Source: Ensifer sp. USDA 6670 (lineage in GTDB: Bacteria; Pseudomonadota; Alphaproteobacteria; Rhizobiales; Rhizobiaceae). Taken from it: DNA of 64,000 bases. Below the pieces are notes generated by a model that saw only the letters and a program-made list of their open reading frames with translations, was not told the DNA's origin and ran no database searches. Positions 39,110-45,107 of the stretch are shown here, piece after piece. Both the position numbers and the translations under genes were made by a program. Every line of letters begins with the position of its first letter. The stretch's first letter is position 1. The stretch spans positions 49,041-113,040 of the forward strand of contig ATWE01000016.1 of NCBI GenBank assembly GCA_000421085.1, read 5' to 3'.

Positions 39110-39569
39110 AACCACAACTCTCCTCATTTCCATTGCAGGTACCTGCAGGGCAAGGGTACTTCTCCGCCAATGCGTACCGCACAACAGCTTGTGCGTTCAC
39201 CTTGTCGAACTCCGGATGATCTCTGCCATAGGAGACCACTGCTTCGATTAATGGCTGAAGCTGCTCATCATCCGGAATGCACGCTTCTGGCAGCCACCCA
39301 CCCGTGAGTGCATCCTTGTGAAGACCGAGAATGTCGGCAGTGGCCCCGACGGTGCCACTGCATTTCCCTGCGTCAAAGAAGTATTCCGCTAGCTGATCTT
39401 TATTCGGGTTGGCGCTTATGTCGAGGTAAGCATCGCACGCGGCGAGGAGCGTCTTTCCGCTCAGGAAGTACCAAGTGTACTCCTCGGGTCCCGGATCAGC
39501 GAATGAGAGTGTGGGGTACAGCATCACCGCGCAGGCGGCCGCTCTTTTGATCCCATGTATTCTAAACAT
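39108..39569 (-). CDS. Rap1a/Tai-like periplasmic immunity protein
   Basis: A 153-residue exported protein. The signal peptide covers about 1-24 (ends L-S-F-A). The mature part shows the Rap1a/Tai pattern: L-L-A-A-C-D-A-Y, F-D-A-G-K-C-S-G, E-A-C-I-P-D-D-E-Q-L, H-P-E-F-D-K-V-N-A-Q-A-V-V-R-Y-A-L and Y-P-C-P, with paired cysteines. Such proteins neutralise amidase toxins delivered by type VI secretion. No effector gene is nearby, so it is an orphan immunity gene in the prophage. Confidence 0.8.
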   Translation of the reverse strand: MFRIHGIKRAAACAVMLYPTLSFADPGPEEYTWYFLSGKTLLAACDAYLDISANPNKDQLAEYFFDAGKCSGTVGATADILGLHKDALTGGWLPEACIPDDEQLQPLIEAVVSYGRDHPEFDKVNAQAVVRYALAEKYPCPAGTCNGNEESCG

Positions 39570-39644
39570 CGGCGTGGAAACCTGGCGAGTTGATGTAGCA
39601 GCCGGTTACATCGTTGTTGATCAGATGACAACTGGAGATTGGTC

Positions 39645-40139
39645 ATGGCTGGATACGGCGACAATGCAGGCTTCACGTCTTACGCTGAGGCGGCCGGCTA
39701 TGTCTTTCCCGATGGCACGACCGATGACCAGAAGACGGCGGCACGGCAGCGCGGTTCTCTGGTGATCGATCGGTATGAGCCGCGGTTCAGCGGCCGGCGG
39801 ACCGATGGGTATGCTCAGGAGCGCGCATGGCCGCGCACCGGCGCCACTACCTATTACGGGGAGGCGATCTCCTCGACCGAGACCCCGGTCCCCATCATTA
39901 ACGCCTCGTATGAGGCGGCTTTCCTCGAACTGACGAACCCGGGCAGCCTTTCGCCCGTGGTCAACGGCGCCGAGGCGGTTAAACGGGAGAAGATCGGCAA
40001 AATCGAAACGGAATATGCGGTTTCGGCTTCGACGTCGGTGGATGACCTCGTGGAGCTTTCTACGCCCGTTGTCACCGCGATCGAGGGAATGCTCTGGCCA
40101 TTCCTTGTACCCATTCTCCCTGGGGCGCTTGTGGTCTGA
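39645..40139 (+). CDS. Head-tail connector, DnaT-like domain
   Basis: A 164-residue protein of the kind annotated as putative DnaT-like head-tail adaptor. The start ATG at 39645 has GGAG ahead; the TTG two codons before is not needed. Features are Y-A-E-A-A-G-Y and R-G-S-L-V-I-D-R-Y, then a T-Y-Y-G region, F-L-E-L-T. It is the first of a run of coupled connector genes. Confidence 0.8.
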   Translation: MAGYGDNAGFTSYAEAAGYVFPDGTTDDQKTAARQRGSLVIDRYEPRFSGRRTDGYAQERAWPRTGATTYYGEAISSTETPVPIINASYEAAFLELTNPGSLSPVVNGAEAVKREKIGKIETEYAVSASTSVDDLVELSTPVVTAIEGMLWPFLVPILPGALVV

Positions 40140-40504
40140 TGGCGACGTTCAATTATGCCCGCCCGCAAGCCACGGCCGACCGGCTCATAAAGCGCTACGG
40201 CCAGACAGGAAGTGTGAAGCGCATCGCGCCTCCCGATCCAGTGAACGGTGGCGATCCGGTCGAAGCCTCTTATCCCGCCAAACTCGTGCCGATGGAATAC
40301 GAGGCCCGCGAGATCGACGGAACAGTGATCCTATCGGGAGATATGGAAATTTATATCTCGTCGGTTGGACTCGGGGTTGTCCCGACCGTGGGTGACCTTG
40401 TCACCGCCAGCGGCAAGACGTTTCGCATCATCAATGCCGACCCGAACAACTACGACGGCGTGACAAACGTCGTCTTCATCGTGCAAGGAAGGATCGCATC
40501 ATGA
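40139..40504 (+). CDS. Head-tail joining protein
   Basis: A 121-residue beta-rich protein (Y-G-Q-T-G-S-V-K-R, P-M-E-Y-E-A-R-E-I, V-P-T-V-G-D-L-V-T, F-R-I-I-N-A-D-P) with the pattern of phage head closure or joining proteins. It overlaps its neighbours by one and four bases. Confidence 0.75.
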   Translation: MATFNYARPQATADRLIKRYGQTGSVKRIAPPDPVNGGDPVEASYPAKLVPMEYEAREIDGTVILSGDMEIYISSVGLGVVPTVGDLVTASGKTFRIINADPNNYDGVTNVVFIVQGRIAS

Positions 40505-40668
40505 AAATCCGCTTCGTGAAGGACTACCAGCGCTTTTCCGTCGGCGATGTCGTTGATGATGCCGAACTGTCCGGCGGCCTCGCTCAGGGGCTGATCAATC
40601 TCGGCATCGCTGAGAAGATGCCGGAAGAGAAGGCCGCCAAGAAGGGCGAGAAGGGAGCGCAGGAATGA
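40501..40668 (+). CDS. 55-residue hypothetical connector-region protein
   Basis: A short coupled gene reading M-K-I-R-F-V-K-D-Y-Q-R-F-S-V-G-D-V-V-D-D and ending in a Lys/Glu-rich helix. The pattern is that of small phage proteins encoded between head and tail genes. ATGA overlaps at both ends support it. Confidence 0.7.
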   Translation: MKIRFVKDYQRFSVGDVVDDAELSGGLAQGLINLGIAEKMPEEKAAKKGEKGAQE

Positions 40669-40904
40669 ACCGGCGCTCGTTCCTCGGCTTTGCCGTCGGC
40701 GGCGTCGTTGCTGCTCCTGCCGCGATCCTCGTCGGTGAGAAGGCCGCCATCCAGCCTCTTCAAACGGTTACTGTCGATCTCAGCAACGTGGTCACGGCGG
40801 AACAGGCGCACCGGATCGTTGCCGTTGCGATGCGCCAGGCGGAGGAAATTCGCCGCCGCGGCGGCTTCGCAGAAATACAGCGCAATAGCTCGCGTTTGGC
40901 CTGA
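40665..40904 (+). CDS. Small protein with Tat-like N-terminus
   Basis: A 79-residue protein beginning M-N-R-R-S-F-L-G-F-A-V-G-G-V-V-A-A, which resembles a twin-arginine signal, followed by a short helical, basic tail. Whether it is exported or simply membrane-bound is unclear. It is coupled to genes on both sides. Confidence 0.6.
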   Translation: MNRRSFLGFAVGGVVAAPAAILVGEKAAIQPLQTVTVDLSNVVTAEQAHRIVAVAMRQAEEIRRRGGFAEIQRNSSRLA

Positions 40905-40906
40905 CC

Positions 40907-41959
40907 ATGGCATCTCTCCGCCAGCAGCTCGACGCCCTCATAGACGAGCTTTCCCCATCCATGGAGAAGGCCTTCCGCGAGGCGATCGAGGACATCAAAT
41001 CCGAAATCGTCCTTCGCGAGGTCGTCGAGCGGCTTGAACGCCGTGACATCGAGGGCGCCGTTGCGGCGCTTCATATCGACCCGGCAGCATTCCGCCCGCT
41101 GTCGGAAGCGGTCCGGACGGCATTCAACGCCGGCGGCCTCCTGGTAGCAAAGAACATGCCGCGCTTGTTCGATCCCATGGGCGGCCGGGTCGTGTTTCGG
41201 TGGGACGTCCAGAACCAGCGCGCCGAGCAGATCATCCGCGAGGCGTCGTCGACACTGATCACGCATGTCACCGAAGACACGAAGCAGATGGCCAGGGAGC
41301 GCATCGAAGCAGGGTATGCCAAGGGGCAGGGGCCGAACACGATCGCTCTCGACATCGCCGGCCGCGTGAACCGGGTAACCGGACGCCGAGAGGGCGGTTT
41401 GCTCGGCATGACAGCCCAGCTTGCTCGCACAGTCGAGAATGCGCGCACAGCGCTCCTCTCGGGCGATGTCGAGGGAATGAAGCACTACCTGACACTGACG
41501 CGCCGCGATAAGCGCTTCGATCGGCAGGTCGCCAAAGCGATCCGAGAAGGCAAGGCACTTCCCGCTGACGCCGTCCAGAAGATCACAGGCCGGCTCTCTG
41601 ATCGGTATGTCCAGCTCCGGGCCCAGACGATCGCACGCACGGAAACGCAGTCATCGGTGCACGCTGCGAAGCACGAGGCCTATCAGCAGGGGCTTGACCG
41701 CGCCGGCCGGGATGCAAGTCTCGTCACTCGTCGTTGGCGCTCTGTTGGCGACGGCCGCGTCCGCCACACGCACCAGGTCCTGAACGCAGAGGAAGTGACG
41801 GGCATGGACCTGCCGTTTCAGTCGCCCTCCGGTGCGCTGATGCGGTTCCCGGGCGATACGAGCCTCGGCGCCGGTGCATCTGAGATTATCGGCTGCCGTT
41901 GTCACGTCGAATACAACTTCGACTTCGGCGAGGAATACGCCAGATCACGGGGCCGCTGA
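40907..41959 (+). CDS. Phage head morphogenesis protein, SPP1 gp7/MuF type
   Basis: A 350-residue minor head protein. The C-terminal MuF-type domain shows A-R-T-E-T-Q-S-S-V-H-A-A, W-R-S-V-G-D-G-R-V-R-H-T-H and G-C-R-C-H-V. The N-terminal two-thirds is long and helical. MuF proteins are injected or placed in the head with the DNA. No toxin domain is attached. Confidence 0.88.
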   Translation: MASLRQQLDALIDELSPSMEKAFREAIEDIKSEIVLREVVERLERRDIEGAVAALHIDPAAFRPLSEAVRTAFNAGGLLVAKNMPRLFDPMGGRVVFRWDVQNQRAEQIIREASSTLITHVTEDTKQMARERIEAGYAKGQGPNTIALDIAGRVNRVTGRREGGLLGMTAQLARTVENARTALLSGDVEGMKHYLTLTRRDKRFDRQVAKAIREGKALPADAVQKITGRLSDRYVQLRAQTIARTETQSSVHAAKHEAYQQGLDRAGRDASLVTRRWRSVGDGRVRHTHQVLNAEEVTGMDLPFQSPSGALMRFPGDTSLGAGASEIIGCRCHVEYNFDFGEEYARSRGR

Positions 41960-42441
41960 TGGCTGAGAACAACCTGAGCTTCGCCGCGCAGGTCTCCGAA
42001 TGGGTGAAGGCGGAGCAAGAGCGCGAGGCGGCCGTCCTACGCACCGCCGCGCAGATGGTCGCCAATAACGTCCGGACCTCTATTGCTCAGGGAGGCCGCA
42101 TCCCAGTCGACACTGGCAACCTGAAGAACTCGCTCATGGCTTCGACCTCTGCCATGCCGCAGGTCGACGAGGGCGAGAAGGAATATCCGGATCAGAGCGG
42201 AGAAATCGAACTGATCATCGCCAATCTCGATATCGGCGAGACGCTCTATCTCGGGTTTCAGGCGGCATACGGGCCACGCATGAATTACGGCTTCGTGGGA
42301 CAGGACAGCCTCGGCCGCCTCTACAATCAGGCTGGATACGGCTTCGTCGATGCTGAGGCGCAGGATTGGCCACAAACAGTCAAGCGCGCGGAAGAGATGG
42401 TTCGCGGTCGCTTTGAAGCGGGTCCGTCCCCTCGGACATGA
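41959..42441 (+). CDS. HK97 gp10-like tail component
   Basis: A 160-residue protein with V-D-T-G-N-L-K-N-S-L (about 47-56) and G-P-R-M-N-Y-G-F-V, the marks of HK97 gp10-type head-tail proteins. The start overlaps the MuF stop. Its last 60 bases are overlapped by a minus-strand insert. Confidence 0.85.
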   Translation: MAENNLSFAAQVSEWVKAEQEREAAVLRTAAQMVANNVRTSIAQGGRIPVDTGNLKNSLMASTSAMPQVDEGEKEYPDQSGEIELIIANLDIGETLYLGFQAAYGPRMNYGFVGQDSLGRLYNQAGYGFVDAEAQDWPQTVKRAEEMVRGRFEAGPSPRT

Positions 42442-42595
42442 TGATCAGCGCCTTTTGAAGCACGTCGAGATCTCGGATGGCCGCGGAAAGCACCTGCCGG
42501 CCGTTCTCAGTCTTCACTGTCTTGTTGAGCAGCAGCGATTGCGCCTCGTGCAGGAGGTCATGCACCTCGGTATCGCTGAGTGCTTTGTCGGCCAT
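42380..42595 (-). CDS. Small hypothetical antisense insert
   Basis: A 71-residue helical protein (M-A-D-K-A-L-S-D-T-E-V-H-D-L-L-H-E-A) starting at 42595. The last 20 residues lie over the end of the tail gene and look less natural, as if the original stop was lost on insertion. No strong ribosome binding site. Confidence 0.5.
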   Translation of the reverse strand: MADKALSDTEVHDLLHEAQSLLLNKTVKTENGRQVLSAAIRDLDVLQKALIIMSEGTDPLQSDREPSLPRA

Positions 42596-42611
42596 GGGCC
42601 AGAGGTAGCAG

Positions 42612-43043
42612 ATGGCTGACACCGTTGAAATGAAAATCTATCAGGCGCTGCTGTCGAGAGCGCAGGCGTTTGTGCCTCCGGCCGGCGTCACTGTCGTGCT
42701 TCCGGGTATCGCATACAGCCCGACCGCGACAAGCAAGTTCGTCGCCTGCGAGGTTCATTTCAACCGCTCGATCGAGACGGATCTCTCTCTTGAGATGGAC
42801 CCGATCCGGCAAGGCTTCATGCGCACCAACGTCATGTGGCCGAAGGGGCAGGCCATCGTAAACGGATACGACCTCGCCGGGCAGCTTCGCGCGCATTTCC
42901 GCCGCGGTACCAAGCTGCTCCGGACGGACACACAGGTTCGCATCGACGAGGATCCGGAGATCGGCATTCTCGTGACCGGCGACACGCATCACAACATCCC
43001 GGTGACGACGCGCTGGCGTTGCTACCCGCAAGTTCCGGCCTGA
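42612..43043 (+). CDS. Tail terminator-like protein
   Basis: A 143-residue protein in the position and of the size of tail completion proteins (DUF4128 type). P-A-T-S-K-F-V-A-C-E-V-H-F-N-R, R-Q-G-F-M-R-T-N-V and G-Q-L-R-A-H-F are visible. It precedes the tail tube gene. Confidence 0.75.
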   Translation: MADTVEMKIYQALLSRAQAFVPPAGVTVVLPGIAYSPTATSKFVACEVHFNRSIETDLSLEMDPIRQGFMRTNVMWPKGQAIVNGYDLAGQLRAHFRRGTKLLRTDTQVRIDEDPEIGILVTGDTHHNIPVTTRWRCYPQVPA

Positions 43044-43099
43044 TTGGCCTGCCGATCAAGCCCCTTCGGCAAGGGCAATCAGACAGAAAGGAATGAGCT

Positions 43100-43837
43100 A
43101 TGGCTCAGCTTTACCCGGTCGCCGGTGCCAAGATCTATATCGGCCCGGCCGTCAATGACGTTCCCGACGATGCAGACATCACCGCATCCCTCTTCACTTC
43201 GGTGAGCTTCACCGAAATCAAGGGGTGGCAAACGATGGGTGCCATCGGCGATGCAGCGGCGCTCATCACCGAATCCATCATCTCCTCGGGTCGCGACCTG
43301 AAGGCAAAGGGCACGCGCAATGCGGGCTCAATGCAGAACAACTTCATCATCCTGCCGAATGACGCCGGCCAGATCGCGATGATCGCTGCCGAGGCGACCG
43401 ACTACAACTATCCATTCAAGCTCGCATTCGACGATGCACCGCCGGCGAAGACGGGAACCGTCACCGTCACCATCGCTGCGCCTAGCGTATTCACCTGGAA
43501 TGCCCATGGGCTGGCTGCGGGCACACCTATCAAGTTCTCGACCACCGGCGCGCTTCCGACCGGCATCACTGCCGGAACGACCTATTACGTCGTCAGCCCG
43601 ACCGCGAACGATTTCAGTGTGGCGGCAACCCCGGGCGGCGCCGCGATCACCACGACGGGCACGCAATCCGGCGTCCACACCGCGACCACCGTTCCCACCG
43701 GTACCGTTAAGTACTTCTACGGGATCGTTATGACGGCCCAGGAGAACGGCGGGGGCGCCAATACCGCTCGGCTGCTGCAGGGCAACGTCGAAATCAACAG
43801 TGCCGTTCTCACGGTCTCTCCGGTCGGTGGTGCATAA
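43100..43837 (+). CDS. Major tail tube protein
   Basis: A 245-residue tail tube protein. The core (about 1-110 and 200-245) shows Y-I-G-P-A, F-T-E-I-K-G-W and a closing V-E-I-N-S-A-V-L. The middle (about 118-195) is a Thr/Ala/Gly-rich Ig-like or ubiquitin-activating-type insert with T-V-T-V-T-I-A-A-P and T-T-Y-Y-V-V-S-P-T. Such inserts decorate the tail surface. Confidence 0.82.
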   Translation: MAQLYPVAGAKIYIGPAVNDVPDDADITASLFTSVSFTEIKGWQTMGAIGDAAALITESIISSGRDLKAKGTRNAGSMQNNFIILPNDAGQIAMIAAEATDYNYPFKLAFDDAPPAKTGTVTVTIAAPSVFTWNAHGLAAGTPIKFSTTGALPTGITAGTTYYVVSPTANDFSVAATPGGAAITTTGTQSGVHTATTVPTGTVKYFYGIVMTAQENGGGANTARLLQGNVEINSAVLTVSPVGGA

Positions 43838-44271
43838 TGGCCGAAGAGTTTGTCGACCTTTCCGGCCTTGAAGCCCTCGTCCAGTCTCAGGAAGAGGGCA
43901 TCGAGGTCGAAATTCTGAGTGAGCAGAACAAGGCGATCGGGCTTAAGATCCGGATCGTCGGTCCGGACAGTGACCGGATGCAGAAGGCGATGCGCGATGT
44001 GGCGGCTGAGTTCGCAAAGGCGGCTGCGGAGCGCGAAACCCTCGGAGAAGCGCCTTCGGACGACAGCGACGCCCGCATGGTCGCCATCCTCGCGAAGGCG
44101 ACGGTGAGCTGGTCGCCGAATCCGAAGATCGGCGGCAGCGTTGTCCCGTTCTCGGAGGAGAACGTCCGCAACCTCTATTCAAAGTTCCGGATCATCCGTG
44201 AACAGATCGAGGTGAGGGCGGTCCGCCGCTCGTCTTTTACGCCAAGCTCATCGGCCGGCTCTGCCAGCTGA
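43837..44271 (+). CDS. Tail assembly chaperone (G-type)
   Basis: A 144-residue protein that coats the tape measure during tail assembly. The start overlaps the tail tube stop. The central helical part (I-R-I-V-G-P-D-S-D-R-M-Q-K-A-M-R-D-V-A) and N-V-R-N-L-Y-S-K-F-R-I-I-R-E-Q-I match the type. The end after about residue 125 changes to Ser-rich sequence; the coding signal moves to another frame there, suggesting a ribosomal frameshift. Confidence 0.8.
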   Translation: MAEEFVDLSGLEALVQSQEEGIEVEILSEQNKAIGLKIRIVGPDSDRMQKAMRDVAAEFAKAAAERETLGEAPSDDSDARMVAILAKATVSWSPNPKIGGSVVPFSEENVRNLYSKFRIIREQIEVRAVRRSSFTPSSSAGSAS

Positions 44272-44594
44272 TCGAGGATCAGCAAAACGGCAAGAAGATT
44301 GTCGTGCCGGCGGCCGGTGAGCAGGTCTGGTATTGGTTCCGGGAACTGGACAGCCAGCGCACCGGCAACGGCTATGGGCCCAATGCTCTTGGGTTTCAGG
44401 CAATTGGAGAATGGGCGAGGCTTCGCGGCCTCGTCCTCAAGCAATGGCAACTGGACGCCATCCTGGCGATGGACCTGAAGCGCCGCGAAGTTATGGCGCA
44501 GAAGGATGAGCCGGAAGCCGAAAAGCCCCAGATTTCCGAGCGCCCGCTCACGTCGCGCCTGTTCGATGCGCTTTTCCCATCGAAGCGAAGGTGA
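44202..44594 (+). CDS. Frameshift extension of the tail chaperone (GT-type)
   Basis: This frame is open from 44202 with no good start before 44304, yet reads as real protein from about 44225: P-P-L-V-F-Y-A-K-L-I-G-R-L-C-Q-L-I-E-D, then V-W-Y-W-F-R-E-L and G-E-W-A-R-L-R-G. A slip of one base back at TCTTTTAC (around 44232-44239) in the G frame would join the two and give a GT fusion, as in lambda and many siphophages. Confidence 0.6.
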   Translation, partial: TDRGEGGPPLVFYAKLIGRLCQLIEDQQNGKKIVVPAAGEQVWYWFRELDSQRTGNGYGPNALGFQAIGEWARLRGLVLKQWQLDAILAMDLKRREVMAQKDEPEAEKPQISERPLTSRLFDALFPSKRR

Positions 44595-44604
44595 GACGAG
44601 TGCG

Positions 44605-45063
44605 TTAGGTCGCTGCATCCATGGGGGCGAGTTTGACTGCTGTGCCGGTCGCCGCAACGAAAACGATGCCACCAGAAGAACTCGTCGAAAGCTCGTTGTA
44701 ATCGAGATCTACGGCAATCACTGCATCAGCACCGCACTTTGCTGCCTCCCTTCGAAGCCCATCGAGGCATGCAGTCCTCGCTTCTTTCAAAGTTGTTTGT
44801 GACGAGGTTGACCGACCGCCAAGGACATCTCGCCAGTTATTCGCAATGTCCTTGAAGATGTTCATTCCAAGAGCTGCTTCAGAGGCAACGATCCCGATGA
44901 TCTCCGTTGTCCTTCGGTCAGGGACGTCAAACCCGGTCGTCAAAATAATGGCTCTGATCCGCTCCCGCTCCGCCTGTTCTGCCAGGCGTTCGGCGCATGT
45001 GTCGCAGATGCCAGCAGCGTTCAGAAAATACTTCTCTTGTCGGCAGCTAACACACTGCTTCAT
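44605..45063 (-). CDS. YbjQ/UPF0145 family protein with zinc-ribbon start
   Basis: A 152-residue protein. The first 25 residues hold C-V-S-C and I-C-D-T-C, a small zinc ribbon. Residues 35-148 are a YbjQ domain (I-L-T-T-G-F-D, I-I-G-I-V-A-S-E-A, A-R-T-A-C-L-D-G-L-R-R-E-A-A-K-C-G-A-D-A-V-I-A-V-D-L-D-Y). The family is annotated as possibly metal-binding with no known role. It is inserted antisense between the tail chaperone and tape measure genes. Confidence 0.85.
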   Translation of the reverse strand: MKQCVSCRQEKYFLNAAGICDTCAERLAEQAERERIRAIILTTGFDVPDRRTTEIIGIVASEAALGMNIFKDIANNWRDVLGGRSTSSQTTLKEARTACLDGLRREAAKCGADAVIAVDLDYNELSTSSSGGIVFVAATGTAVKLAPMDAAT

Positions 45064-45107
45064 CCCACACCCCTAATTAAACCGAACCTTCGGCAGGAAG
45101 GCTGACC

